Shown piece after piece: positions 26,454 to 35,154 of a stretch of 64,000 nt of DNA. Every line of letters begins with the position of its first letter. The stretch's first letter is position 1. The DNA comes from Paenibacillus sp. FSL K6-0276 (lineage in GTDB: Bacteria > Bacillota > Bacilli > Paenibacillales > Paenibacillaceae), in contig NZ_CP150276.1 of NCBI RefSeq assembly GCF_037977235.1, positions 5,394,001-5,458,000 of the forward strand. Direction: 5' to 3'. The notes under the pieces are model-generated. The model made no database searches and was not told the DNA's origin. It worked only from the letters and a program-made list of their open reading frames with translations. The translations under genes and the position numbers were made by a program.

Positions 26454-27248
26454 TTATTCTGTTCTCAATGTACGTGACCTGAAAATGACATATTCAGCCT
26501 CTGCGGGAATGGAAACAGAAAATGATAACAATGCAGCCTTCGAGGTCAGCGAATCGGGTCCTTTCAACGTTTGGTAGTAAGAATTCCCTTTACTGTCCAC
26601 ACTCACCAGCTCCAGTTCCGCATTTCCTTTAGGGATGACGAATCCGGAGGTATTTTGCACACCTAAGGTTAGTCTATATTCTTTCCCAGATTGAGCCTGT
26701 GTTAGCATAAAAGGATATAACGGATACGGATGTGCTGTCGTTTCCACTGGGTAAGGGGCAAGCGCACGATCCGCCTCTGGCTTCGCCCATTCCTCCCCTT
26801 TTCTAGCGCCAATGCCAAGGGTTAATTTATTCACGTTATTGAACTGAGTTTCCCAGCGAAACGACTTTAACCCCTCTAGAATAGGGGACGCTGGAACAAA
26901 CAGGATTCCGTCCTTTATCTCTGGGGCAATCCCTAACGAATCTTCTGTCTCCCCATTAAATTCTGCCTCGAGTTGCCCTGCTTTAATCTTCCCTACCGAT
27001 CGGTCCAGTAGTGAAACAGTAATACTCTTCGTTAGTGCATCATAGAGCAAATCTGCACCAATCGCATTGGAGAAAGCCCGAATCGGCAGCATTAATTTAC
27101 CTGATTTAAAATAAGGGGCGAGTTTACCTGGAAAAAGGACGTAATACCCGCCGTATGACAATGGCATTACCTGAGTCCCTAACTGGGCAGCTGCCGATAC
27201 CGATGAAGGTATAACAGCAGAACCGGCGGCAAACATAACCACTAACAA
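26454..27248 (-). CDS. Secreted copper-amine-oxidase-like N-terminal domain protein
   Basis: About 264 residues. A hydrophobic segment with signal-peptide features (LLVVMFAAGSAV, cleavage near VSA-AA) is followed by the copper amine oxidase N-terminal-type repeat, seen as KLMLPIRAFSNAIGADLLYD, KSITVSLLDR and GILFVPASPILEGL. In Firmicutes this repeat serves as a wall-associated stalk domain with no oxidase activity. The C-terminal half looks like an immunoglobulin-type domain (LTLGVQNTSGFVIPKGNAEL). The start is uncertain: TTG at 27248 is marked, but the same frame stays open upstream through INQIKESLQRLGKIKAYLIG, which would give a better signal peptide. Confidence 0.75.
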   Translation of the reverse strand: MLVVMFAAGSAVIPSSVSAAAQLGTQVMPLSYGGYYVLFPGKLAPYFKSGKLMLPIRAFSNAIGADLLYDALTKSITVSLLDRSVGKIKAGQLEAEFNGETEDSLGIAPEIKDGILFVPASPILEGLKSFRWETQFNNVNKLTLGIGARKGEEWAKPEADRALAPYPVETTAHPYPLYPFMLTQAQSGKEYRLTLGVQNTSGFVIPKGNAELELVSVDSKGNSYYQTLKGPDSLTSKAALLSFSVSIPAEAEYVIFRSRTLRTE

Positions 27249-27479
27249 ACCTATTAGATAAGCCTTTATCTTTCCTAATCGTTGTAAGGACTCCTTGATC
27301 TGATTGATCTCAAACCCCTCTCCCTTTATACTCCGTCTAGAACCTTTAACCTCTATTAGTAATAATCAATGATCCCCTTGCACATGTCAACTTGTTCCAC
27401 TTTTGCTATTCATCATAAAAGACAGCATTCCACATATATTTTCATTAAGTTATTAAGAATCAGGAAAGGAGTGCGCTGG

Positions 27480-28142
27480 ATGACTGCAGCTGGACAGGAT
27501 TCGCCAAAAAAGACAAACATCCCCCAGCCCATTCGAAGCGATGGCGCAGGGGGATTAGATAAAGGACCACGTGGTATCATGCGGGATTTGGAGAATCCAG
27601 ACATGTTTGTCCCTCCTGTGACCGATGCAGGTCTTCTTCCCAATCTAAAATTTTCTTTCTCTGATGCACACATGCAACTTAGTCATGGTGGCTGGTCGAG
27701 AGAAGTGACGGTCCGGGACCTCCCCATCGCCACTACACTAGCTGGCGTTAACATGAGCCTAACACCTGGTGGAGTGCGTGAACTCCATTGGCATCAACAA
27801 GCAGAATGGTCCTATATGCTGTTAGGCCGCGCTCGAATAACTGCCATGGATCAAAATGGTCGAAACTTCATTGCAGATGTGGGGCCAGGTGATCTACGGT
27901 ATTTCCCACCAGGTATCCCCCATTCTATACAAGGTCTTGAAGAAGGCTGTGAATTTCTGCTTATCTTCGACAGCGGAAGCTTCTCTGATCTGAATACCTT
28001 ATCTATTTCCGATTGGTTTGCCCATACTCCAAAAGAAGTTCTTTCGGCTAACAGCGCATCTCTTCAGCCCATTAACCATTCATATGGTTTAATAATGCGC
28101 GCAGATCTTTCAAATCATATCTATGGGTTAAAAAAAGACTAA
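27480..28142 (+). CDS. Single-cupin relative of oxalate decarboxylase
   Basis: 220 residues matching only the first cupin of bicupin oxalate decarboxylases, which are about 385 residues. The manganese ligands are present: H103, H105 and E109 in [10 protein letters not shown], and H148 in [10 protein letters not shown]. The lid loop that reads S-E-N-S-T in OxdC reads S-D-L-N-T here (169-173), so the catalytic lid glutamate is replaced. After [11 protein letters not shown] the sequence leaves the family and soon ends, so the second cupin is missing. AAAGGAGTG precedes the ATG at 27480. It may be a degenerate enzyme or a mono-cupin with another role. Confidence 0.8.
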   Translation: MTAAGQDSPKKTNIPQPIRSDGAGGLDKGPRGIMRDLENPDMFVPPVTDAGLLPNLKFSFSDAHMQLSHGGWSREVTVRDLPIATTLAGVNMSLTPGGVRELHWHQQAEWSYMLLGRARITAMDQNGRNFIADVGPGDLRYFPPGIPHSIQGLEEGCEFLLIFDSGSFSDLNTLSISDWFAHTPKEVLSANSASLQPINHSYGLIMRADLSNHIYGLKKD

Positions 28143-28234
28143 CAGCCTCTCTTACGAGAACCATTAGTCCTATCTATTTCTATTTATTAACACAAGCCAT
28201 CGTTATAATAACTTTGGCTTGCTTAGTATGTGGT

Positions 28235-29560
28235 TTAGGGTCTAGGGATCGTTACAATAAACTGGGTTCCTTCTCCGACTTTACTCTCCACTTCAATTTT
28301 ACAATCATGTATCTTTAGAATTTTCATCACAATGGAAAGTCCAAGTCCATTCCCTTTAAGAGCGCTGCTCCGCGCCTTCTCCACCATATAGAATCGATCA
28401 AAGATAAGCGGAAGTGCTTCCTCAGGTATGCCTTTTCCAGAATCTTTAATATATACCTTCACAAATTGCGCGGACATCTCAATTTCAACATGAATGGTGC
28501 CCTCTTGCCCCGTATATTTTATGGCATTATTTATTAAATTCTGCCAGACCTGATCAAATAAATCTTTATCCACCGTAATCCCGCAAGGTAATAAATCCAA
28601 TTCAATCATAATATCTTTCCGTGCCCACTGAGGTTCCGCTAATACGATCGTTCTTCTTAATTGTTCGTCTAATTGGAATGTGGTGAGATTAACCGGATGG
28701 TGTTCCGAATCGAGTGAGGCTAATCGGAGCAGATTATCACTAAGTCTAGATAGGCGCAATGTTTCCTCATAGATAATATCCAAATGCTCTTTTTGCTCTT
28801 CTAATGGGATGACACCATCTTGCAGCGCTCTTGTAAACCCTCTAATCGATGTAAGTGGTGACTGCATTTCATGGGAAACATTGCTGACAAAATCGTCACG
28901 AACAGAGTCCATTTTCTGCAGCTCACTTGCCATACGATTAAAGCTCTCCATCAGTTCACCAAATTCATCTTTATTACGATAAGTCAATCGGACAGATAAA
29001 TCGCCTGATGCCATTTCCTTAGCTGCAACAGTCAGCTTTTTGATCGGCTTCACAATGTACCCGGACATGAACAGGATAAGCAAGCTTCCGATGACTAGTA
29101 CAGCTAATAGTGTAAACAGGAGCGTAATTCTCACCCCCCTTACAATCGATGAAAAATCAATTTTGATAATGAATGCACCTTTCTCATCATCTATCTTGGG
29201 AATCCCTACGATAGCAAGTCCGCCCTTACCAGATAGAAAAACCGCATCCGTTGTGTTTGTATTGAATAAGGTAGATATTTTTTCCTTATCTAACGAAAAG
29301 ACAGCGTCACTCGGCTCATTAACGATTGCTATATCTATACTAAATCTATTAAGAAGATCTCGAAACGCATTTACTTTTTCCGGGTCATCTATTAGATTTA
29401 TCACCTTTGCTATATCTTCAGCAATACTAATGAACATATGGTTTGGGGTATTATTGTTCTCTGAAAACTGCATAAATAATATAAAGGATAAAATTAAACT
29501 GGTTAAAACAATACCAATGAATGTAGCAACGATTCGAAGACGCAGACTTTTTCTCACCAT
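28235..29560 (-). CDS. Sensor histidine kinase
   Basis: 441 residues: first membrane helix (about 10-31), an extracellular sensing region of about 110 residues, second helix (about 146-168), a HAMP linker (to about 220), the dimerisation domain with phosphoaccepting H230 in FVSNVSHEMQSPLTSIRG, and an HATPase domain with N box NLINNAIKYTG, G1 DSGKGIPEE, FDRFYMVEK and G2 GNGLGLSI. It begins directly after the response regulator stop codon, so the two are translated together. With the ABC transporter upstream it forms a three-gene unit. The signal is unknown. Peptide antibiotics are a common trigger for such modules. Confidence 0.92.
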   Translation of the reverse strand: MVRKSLRLRIVATFIGIVLTSLILSFILFMQFSENNNTPNHMFISIAEDIAKVINLIDDPEKVNAFRDLLNRFSIDIAIVNEPSDAVFSLDKEKISTLFNTNTTDAVFLSGKGGLAIVGIPKIDDEKGAFIIKIDFSSIVRGVRITLLFTLLAVLVIGSLLILFMSGYIVKPIKKLTVAAKEMASGDLSVRLTYRNKDEFGELMESFNRMASELQKMDSVRDDFVSNVSHEMQSPLTSIRGFTRALQDGVIPLEEQKEHLDIIYEETLRLSRLSDNLLRLASLDSEHHPVNLTTFQLDEQLRRTIVLAEPQWARKDIMIELDLLPCGITVDKDLFDQVWQNLINNAIKYTGQEGTIHVEIEMSAQFVKVYIKDSGKGIPEEALPLIFDRFYMVEKARSSALKGNGLGLSIVMKILKIHDCKIEVESKVGEGTQFIVTIPRP

Positions 29561-30229
29561 CTAGGCTAGCTCCAGACGATATCCAAGTCCTCTTACTGTA
29601 GAAATGATGAACTGAGGGATAGGCTCAAGACGTTCTCTTAAGCGTTTGATATGCACATCAACCGTCCGCTCATCACCTTCATAATCCATTCCCCATATAT
29701 TTTCTATTAGCTGAGTACGTGTGAAGATTTGCCTTGGCGAACCCGCCAAAGCAAATAACAATTCACATTCCTTCTTTTTTAATTCAACCGTTTGATCGGC
29801 ATTAGTTACTGTTAGATTCCCTAGATCAATCGTTACTCCCCCTAATTGAATAACATTCGAAGGGGTCACATGATATCTCTTCAATAACGATTTCACACGC
29901 AGAACCAATTCTACGGGATCAAACGGCTTTACCAAATAATCGTCTGACCCTGCGTTAAATCCCATGACTTTATCCTTAGACTCTCCTTTGGCTGTAACCA
30001 TTAGGATCGGCATATCGATATAAGATCGAATATCTTCTGTCAGTTCGATACCATCTACATGCGGCATCATCACATCCACAATTGCTAAATCAATTTTCGT
30101 ATGCGCTAGAATGTCTAATGCAATTTGACCATCTTCCGCTTCCACTACGGAAAACTGTTCTTTTTCAAGATATAATCGTATTAATTTGCGGATATGGGAA
30201 TCATCATCAACCACTAGAATTGTGCTCAT
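29561..30229 (-). CDS. OmpR/PhoB-family response regulator
   Basis: 222 residues. The receiver domain has the acidic pocket DDD (8-10), phosphoacceptor D52 in LAIVDVMMPHVDG, the switch threonine in MVTAKGES and the conserved lysine in DDYLVKPFDP. The winged-helix DNA-binding domain ends ERTVDVHIKRLRERL and STVRGLGYRLE. It lies between the ABC transporter and its kinase with no gaps large enough for a promoter, so it probably autoregulates the operon. Its binding site was not identified. Confidence 0.95.
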   Translation of the reverse strand: MSTILVVDDDSHIRKLIRLYLEKEQFSVVEAEDGQIALDILAHTKIDLAIVDVMMPHVDGIELTEDIRSYIDMPILMVTAKGESKDKVMGFNAGSDDYLVKPFDPVELVLRVKSLLKRYHVTPSNVIQLGGVTIDLGNLTVTNADQTVELKKKECELLFALAGSPRQIFTRTQLIENIWGMDYEGDERTVDVHIKRLRERLEPIPQFIISTVRGLGYRLELA

Positions 30230-30256
30230 ACATCCATTTCCTTTCCAACATTGTAT

Positions 30257-32218
30257 TTATTCGTATCGTAGAGATTCCATTGGATCCAGCTTAGCAGCCT
30301 TCGATGAAGGCATCAAACCAGCGATGATACTAATCCCTGTACTTACAACTAATCCGAATACGATATAAGACCCAGATAAGTTAATAAGCTTTACTCCAAA
30401 GGCATTCTCCAGAAGTATATTTAACCCAAAGCTAATGATCGCTGCAAAGATTATCGCGAAAATACCACTAAATATTCCCAATAATGCAGATTCGGAAAAG
30501 AATATCCGCTTGATATCTTTCTTTCTTGCTCCAATCGCACGCAGGATCCCAATTTCCTTAGTCCGTTCCACTACACTAATATAAAGCACAACCAATATCA
30601 TAATCCCTGATACAATGAGCGAAATCCCTGCAATACCAGATAGAACGATAGTAGCCATATCCACATAAGTCGTGATACGCTCCATGATTGCTGCCGTTTG
30701 GGAGCCTGAGAAGCCCGTATCAACAGCAGCTGCATTAATACCATTCACATATTTCATATCGGTTGCAAAAGCATTAACCTGAATCGGGCCAATGGTAATC
30801 CCTTTATCAGTATACATATGCTCTAGTGTCTGTGTTGGAATATATCCTGTTGGCGCCATTTGGGCTCTTGGATCCGTTGTTTCATAAATACCAGAGATAG
30901 TAATTTCTTTTTCCAACGTTATCGGTTTATGATGAGCATCCATTTCATTAATATACAGATGAATAGACTTCCCTACCATAGATTCCGGTTGGTCAGTTCC
31001 GCTTAATTGACTTGCCGTTTTCATTGGTAATAACATTTCATTTTCTTTCGGTAAATCCCCTACTTTAATCGTCTCTTTATCAAACGTGTCATTTAAGGTG
31101 GTTAATTGTGTGATACTACCCGTTTGTTCTCCAAAAACTGTAGTAGATTTGCCCGTAATGGTTGTTATGGTCTCCACATGATCTACATTTGGAAAGTTAC
31201 GAATCGTTTCAACATCGGCCTTTGTAAACGTGACGCCTGGTAACATCATCGCTTCTGGACCTTTCATGTCCTTGGCTTCTGGATTTGGCTTAGTGATATC
31301 CACCAGTAAAGGGTCCATACTTGAATTAATTTCATTATTAATATAGCTCGTGATCCCATTTCCTAAGGAAAGCATCAAGAGTACACTCAAAATACCTATC
31401 GATCCACCCAATGCTACCAATACATTACGTTTGGCGTTGAGCTTCATATTTTGAAGGGCCATTTTGAAAGAAGCAAGTAAACTGAGGTTTCGGGCTGAAC
31501 CATCTCCCCCATCGTAGGTAGCCATGGAACGTTCCTTCAAATGAATATCGTCTTTAACCAATCCCTCTTCAAGCTTAACGATACGGCTACCGTAATCAGC
31601 TACTTTTTGCGAGTGGGTCACGGTAATGACCAAGATTCCTCTTTTCGCAATGCTGTCCAACAAAACTAAGATTTGATCGCCTGTATCTTTATCCAGCGCA
31701 CCCGTAGGTTCATCTGCCAAAATAATGTCTGGATTATTCGACAATGCGCGTGCAATGGATACCCGTTGCTTCTGTCCACCGGACAGTTGATTCGGACGTT
31801 TTTTCAGATGATCCTTTAATCCTACCTCAGTCAAAATCTCTATAGCACGCTTATTACGTTCCTTCTCGCTTGTATTCGTCATCTGCATCGCAACCGTAAC
31901 ATTCTCCAAGACTGATAAATGGGGAATCAGATTGAAGTTTTGAAACACGAAGCCAATATTGTTCTTGCGATAATCATCCATTTCCTTTTCGGTCATCTTG
32001 CTTAAGTTCTTTCCGCGAACAAGGACATCGCCCTCATAATCAGAGTCCATTCCACCAATGATATTCATTAGTGTGGACTTACCGCAACCAGACTCACCGA
32101 GGATGGAGACAAATTCACCTGTCTCAAAGCTTAAATTCACATCATGGAGTACAGGAACCTTTTCTTTACCATACAAAGTATACGATTTTTTTACATTCTT
32201 AACCTCTAATATTTTCAT
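30257..32218 (-). CDS. Fused ABC transporter ATPase-permease (MacB/FtsX-type)
   Basis: 653 residues carrying both ABC parts. Residues 1-230 are the LolD/MacB-like ATPase: Walker A GESGCGKST, signature LSGGQKQRVSIARAL, Walker B IILADEPTGALDKDTG. A membrane helix near 265-290 (ILSVLLMLSLGNGI) is followed by an extracellular region of about 240 residues. Three C-terminal helices then form an FtsX-type permease (TIVLSGIAGISLIVSGIMIL; LGIFSGIFAIIFAAIISFGL; IVFGLVVSTGISIIAGLMP). Such type VII ABC systems act as mechanotransmitters or exporters of lipids and peptides. The kinase and regulator downstream suggest self-induced resistance or envelope-stress control. Confidence 0.92.
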   Translation of the reverse strand: MKILEVKNVKKSYTLYGKEKVPVLHDVNLSFETGEFVSILGESGCGKSTLMNIIGGMDSDYEGDVLVRGKNLSKMTEKEMDDYRKNNIGFVFQNFNLIPHLSVLENVTVAMQMTNTSEKERNKRAIEILTEVGLKDHLKKRPNQLSGGQKQRVSIARALSNNPDIILADEPTGALDKDTGDQILVLLDSIAKRGILVITVTHSQKVADYGSRIVKLEEGLVKDDIHLKERSMATYDGGDGSARNLSLLASFKMALQNMKLNAKRNVLVALGGSIGILSVLLMLSLGNGITSYINNEINSSMDPLLVDITKPNPEAKDMKGPEAMMLPGVTFTKADVETIRNFPNVDHVETITTITGKSTTVFGEQTGSITQLTTLNDTFDKETIKVGDLPKENEMLLPMKTASQLSGTDQPESMVGKSIHLYINEMDAHHKPITLEKEITISGIYETTDPRAQMAPTGYIPTQTLEHMYTDKGITIGPIQVNAFATDMKYVNGINAAAVDTGFSGSQTAAIMERITTYVDMATIVLSGIAGISLIVSGIMILVVLYISVVERTKEIGILRAIGARKKDIKRIFFSESALLGIFSGIFAIIFAAIISFGLNILLENAFGVKLINLSGSYIVFGLVVSTGISIIAGLMPSSKAAKLDPMESLRYE

Positions 32219-32339
32219 TCCGTTCTCTTCCTCTCCTGGGTCACGCTCTTTGTCTCTTCCTTTGATGTTTCCTATCCTAACAAATGTATGTGAACTGATA
32301 ATGAACTTGAGAACTCATCATCTTGAGACAATACATTTA

Positions 32340-32495
32340 AGGAGGGAGTTGTAACTACGGAGAACATTTGGACTTCCGGCCGCTGTTGTCTCCAAATTCC
32401 CTGAATTGTACCGCTGTTAGTGGATGAAATTCGGAGACAAAGGCGGTCGCTATCGCTCCTTCAGTTCCAAATTTCCCCTTCGTAACTCTCCTCCG
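32340..32495. repeat. Repeat family C, copy 2
   Basis: The reverse complement of this segment matches 5636-5795 along its length, including GGGGAAATTTGGAACT, GCGATAGCGACCGCC, TTTGTCTCCG and GGAGACAACAGCGGCCGG. It lies between the ABC transporter start and a small gene, next to repeat A copy 2, with no transposase. Confidence 0.75.
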
Positions 32496-32520
32496 TTTAT
32501 TTTCAGATCAAGTAATATAA

Positions 32521-32580
32521 AAAGGCGAACTCTCACTCAGAATGGAGTGGAATTCGCCTTTTTCTGTTAGGCACATTTTA
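32521..32580 (-). repeat. Repeat family A, copy 2, acting as a terminator
   Basis: AAAGGCGAA..CACTCCATTC.GAGTGAGA..TTCGCCTTTTT forms a hairpin followed by T's on the minus strand, directly after the 47-residue gene. It is related to 3953-4014. Confidence 0.65.
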
Positions 32581-32587
32581 TATGTAT

Positions 32588-32731
32588 TTAGTGAGTCAAA
32601 TTAAAAGCTAATTGCCCAATTTCTTTACCTGCGTAATAAACGATATCGAAGATTAGCACTGCTAAGATAACTTTCGAGAGCAGCGGATGCTTCTTAAATA
32701 AAGGCTTTATACTCTTCTCTATGAACTCCAT
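32588..32731 (-). CDS. 47-residue membrane protein
   Basis: MEFIEKSIKPLFKKHPLLSK leads into one hydrophobic helix (VILAVLIFDIVYYAG) and a short polar tail ending in TH. AGAAGGG lies 6-7 bases before the ATG and a terminator follows the stop, so it looks like a real small gene. The basic N-terminus should stay in the cytoplasm. I do not recognise the family. A role beside the ABC transporter operon is possible but unsupported. Confidence 0.55.
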   Translation of the reverse strand: MEFIEKSIKPLFKKHPLLSKVILAVLIFDIVYYAGKEIGQLAFNLTH

Positions 32732-32748
32732 TCATGTCCCTTCTTTCT

Positions 32749-33276
32749 TTAAGCTAGCGCTCTTTTTCGTATCAGTCTAATTTGACCTCTATGATTGATT
32801 TCATCTTCGAATACGTGAAACCACATGAAATAGTAGTTGGCTGGCTTGTTATACCAGAATGCCTCTTCTGTATATAACCAGTCGTCATCCACGGTTGCGA
32901 ACAATTCATACGTTCTTTGTCTTACTTCATTTAGTCGGTCCAAATAATAGCTCAGATTATTCCCTATAATAATCGTTCTTCCTTCGTCTCCTAGGTTCAG
33001 TGCTGGCCCCCATATCGATATCTCTTCTTCGGTTAAGTCTCTTCCTTCAAACGTGGCCACTTGATACGCATATTCTACTGCAGCATAGTGCAATAATAAC
33101 GCTCCAATAGAATTACTCTTTGAATCCATTAAAAAATCTAGTTGGTCTACGCCCAGATCCTTAACATCCTCTAATGTTGTGTGTCTTGCGTAGTTCATCA
33201 TAGATAAAAGACGACTGATTTGTGGGGAGTAACCGGGGATATCTGTTATCAGATATATTTTGTCCATGTTGATCAT
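32749..33276 (-). CDS. DinB/DUF664-type four-helix protein
   Basis: About 175 residues from the ATG at 33276, which follows GAAGGAG. An in-frame upstream ATG at 33321 lacks such a site. The order of helices and the histidines in GALLLHYAAVEYAYQ and MWFHVFEDEINHRGQIRLI match the DinB-like superfamily, whose members bind a divalent metal through three histidines and often transfer small thiols. DUF664 is a close branch. The substrate cannot be told. It ends 15 bases before the small membrane protein start and may share its mRNA. Confidence 0.8.
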   Translation of the reverse strand: MINMDKIYLITDIPGYSPQISRLLSMMNYARHTTLEDVKDLGVDQLDFLMDSKSNSIGALLLHYAAVEYAYQVATFEGRDLTEEEISIWGPALNLGDEGRTIIIGNNLSYYLDRLNEVRQRTYELFATVDDDWLYTEEAFWYNKPANYYFMWFHVFEDEINHRGQIRLIRKRALA

Positions 33277-33339
33277 AATAAGTTTCTCTCCTTCATTACT
33301 TCGGAATAATAAATCTAACAAAACTATGTATTGTTCAGC

Positions 33340-33656
33340 TCAAAAAGACTCCATTCTGACAAGTCCCAGTCGCTTCCCTTCCACGATTGCTTCGGACCTA
33401 GAATGTACACTTAACTTCTCGAAGATTCTCTATACCCTTTACTTGCTAACGGGATAGTTACTCTACCTGTTCCACAGGCCAAATCAATGATAGTGCCTCC
33501 CAATGTTGAAGCCCATTTCAATAAAAAGGGTAACTCCTCTTTGTGCATTTCATTTTCTTGATCATACAAAATAGGATCATCATATTCCTCGGAATTGCTA
33601 TGTCTATTCTCCAATTTCACTTTCCCCTCAATTTCGCCTACGCTAATCAGGTACAT
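33340..33656 (-). pseudogene. Chimera of a methyltransferase 5' part and a LuxR-type HTH tail
   Basis: The first 70 or so codons (from 33656) start like a class I SAM methyltransferase, ending in motif I (IIDLACGTGRVTIPLASKGY). After about 33430 the methyltransferase stops making sense. In another frame the DNA encodes FEKLSVHSRSEAIVEGKRLG, the typical last helices of a LuxR-family DNA-binding domain, stopping at 33340. Both are fragments of once larger genes joined by a deletion. The longest frame (33411-33656) is unlikely to make a working enzyme. Confidence 0.65.
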
Positions 33657-33911
33657 CAGATACCATTATCATAATGCCATTTGTATATAAAGTCATTATT
33701 TTCCAAAACAAATCTCCTACCAAAAAAAGAATGCCCTACAGCCTTTTCCTTCATGGCCATTAGAACATCCTCTTTAATGATACCTATTTACACGCCTTTA
33801 CTATACATAGCTGCTCAGGCTATTCTTCCCACTAATCGATGCTTCCTTCGTATTCTATTTGATCACACTACTCGATTTCGCTTCCCTAATTCTTGGTTCC
33901 AGTTGTTCTGG

Positions 33912-34448
33912 CTATTGTCGTAATTTATTCAATTTGAATCGATACGCAATGTACGGAAGACCTGGGAAGACCAGAATAATCAGTGAGGCAATGCCTAGGA
34001 ACAAACTAATGTCCCCAACAATCTCAGGCAACCACCCGTTCGCGCTTAAGATTCCAAGGATTATAAAGACAATCATAGCTATAAGTAATGGCAAAGCCGC
34101 AGTGACCATCGTCTTCTTTTCACGTTCATATTTGTCGATCAGAGTTCCTGTGTCCGTATAGATAGGTGCTGTACCAGCGGCTGCCCGAAAGATATGAAAG
34201 CCATCTCCGGCAGTACAGACATAGGTCCATCCGGCATCTTCAAAAATCAAATAATACTCTTCATCGACATTCATTTGAAAATCCACACTGTACACAAGGT
34301 TTTGTGGCTCGCCTTTTCTTAGCTTATAACCAAAAGGTGCAAAGCTCTCCAACAGCCAGCCCTTCTTCGCATACTTACTCAATTTCTTCATATCACCTTT
34401 TTCCGTAAAAGCTAAGCCCCCGCTAGTCACATATTTTGTATTCTTCAT
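33912..34448 (-). CDS. DUF2812 membrane protein
   Basis: 178 residues. The N-terminal half is soluble with the DUF2812 pattern (EKGDMKKLSKYAKKGWLLESF, then DEEYYLIFEDAGWTYVC). The C-terminal half has two membrane helices (MVTAALPLLIAMIVFIILGIL and ISLFLGIASLIILVFPGLPYI). DUF2812 proteins are commonly encoded next to PadR-type repressors and are thought to respond to envelope-active compounds. Here the PadR gene lies immediately upstream and ends 15 bases before this start, which supports one operon. Confidence 0.88.
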   Translation of the reverse strand: MKNTKYVTSGGLAFTEKGDMKKLSKYAKKGWLLESFAPFGYKLRKGEPQNLVYSVDFQMNVDEEYYLIFEDAGWTYVCTAGDGFHIFRAAAGTAPIYTDTGTLIDKYEREKKTMVTAALPLLIAMIVFIILGILSANGWLPEIVGDISLFLGIASLIILVFPGLPYIAYRFKLNKLRQ

Positions 34449-34463
34449 GCCTATTCCCCACCT

Positions 34464-34790
34464 TTATTTGAGAATTTGTTCTGCATGTCTAATCATTTCT
34501 TTTCTGCGTTCCACTTCTTTTCTTAAAAGTTCAATCCCTTTATCCGTTGCAATATATGTCTTTCGTTTATCATCATTCTCTTCTTCTTTAAAAAGCTCGA
34601 TAAATTCAGCGGCTAACAGCTTCTTGATCGTCGTATACATGGAAGCAGGCCCAATTGAAAATTGGTTGTTCGTCATCGTTTCGATCGATTTCATAATTAA
34701 ATACCCATGCTTCGCTTCTACCAAAGACAAGAGAATATAAAAGGCAGTGTCTGTGAGCTCTCCCATTTCCAATGAGTCTGTTCTTGACAC
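34464..34790 (-). CDS. PadR-family transcriptional regulator
   Basis: 108 residues forming a PadR winged helix: LTDTAFYILLSLVEAKHGYLI, the recognition region SIGPASMYTTIKKLLAAEFI, the wing with KRKTYIATDKGIELL, and a C-terminal dimerisation helix. It is a short (subfamily 2-like) member that probably represses its own operon with DUF2812. A long perfect palindrome lies 16 bases upstream of the start codon. The start is preceded by AAGGAGGTGACG. Confidence 0.92.
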   Translation of the reverse strand: MSRTDSLEMGELTDTAFYILLSLVEAKHGYLIMKSIETMTNNQFSIGPASMYTTIKKLLAAEFIELFKEEENDDKRKTYIATDKGIELLRKEVERRKEMIRHAEQILK

Positions 34791-34806
34791 TTCGTCACCT
34801 CCTTAT

Positions 34807-34859
34807 ATGTATCATTAAAAGATATATCATTAAATGAACTATATCTTTTAATGATACAT
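34807..34859. promoter_or_regulatory. Long palindromic operator of the PadR gene
   Basis: A 20-bp arm (34807-34826) is repeated perfectly in inverse at 34840-34859 around a 13-bp spacer. The arms begin and end with ATGTATCAT and ATGATACAT, close to known PadR half-sites. It may bind two dimers. It lies between the PadR operon and the divergent small gene at 34928 and could control both. Confidence 0.8.
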
Positions 34860-34927
34860 TTGTCAACGGCTGGCATAAAATTCAAACAACCTTCTCATAC
34901 TATGATGAGAATATGGAGGTGAATGTA

Positions 34928-35098
34928 ATGCCCAAAAATGATGCCAGTCCCAAAGGAGCACCGGGAAAACATCAACCAAGTAAGAAAAACAATGCACAGA
35001 ATAACAATAATTTCAACGAAGCGGCTCAGATGGTAAACATCGATAAAGCTGCTGATTATGTCCCTAGCTTAAACGGTGTCTCCAAAACCGATGTCTAA
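34928..35098 (+). CDS. Small Asn/Lys-rich protein
   Basis: Fifty-six residues from the ATG at 34928, which follows TGGAGGTG. The middle is polar and low in complexity (QPSKKNNAQNNNNFNEA), and no membrane segment or cysteine is present. The composition resembles small acid- or spore-associated proteins, but no motif proves this. It is transcribed divergently from the PadR operon. I do not recognise the family. Confidence 0.6.
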   Translation: MPKNDASPKGAPGKHQPSKKNNAQNNNNFNEAAQMVNIDKAADYVPSLNGVSKTDV

Positions 35099-35109
35099 GT
35101 AACACAGCT

Positions 35110-35149
35110 AAACAAAAAACACTCCTCAGAATTTTCTGAAGGAGTGTTT
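35110..35149 (-). terminator. Terminator of the RibD-like gene, possibly bidirectional
   Basis: AAACACTCC pairs with GGAGTGTTT. The minus strand continues with TTTTTTG. The plus side ends in TTTC, so it may also stop the small gene at 34928. Confidence 0.75.
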
Positions 35150-35154
35150 CAATG

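Noticed and set aside
33681-33923. 80-codon plus-strand frame between the methyltransferase remnant and DUF2812
   Set aside because: It has no ribosome binding site, a phenylalanine/leucine-rich composition typical of chance frames in AT-rich DNA, and it overlaps DUF2812.
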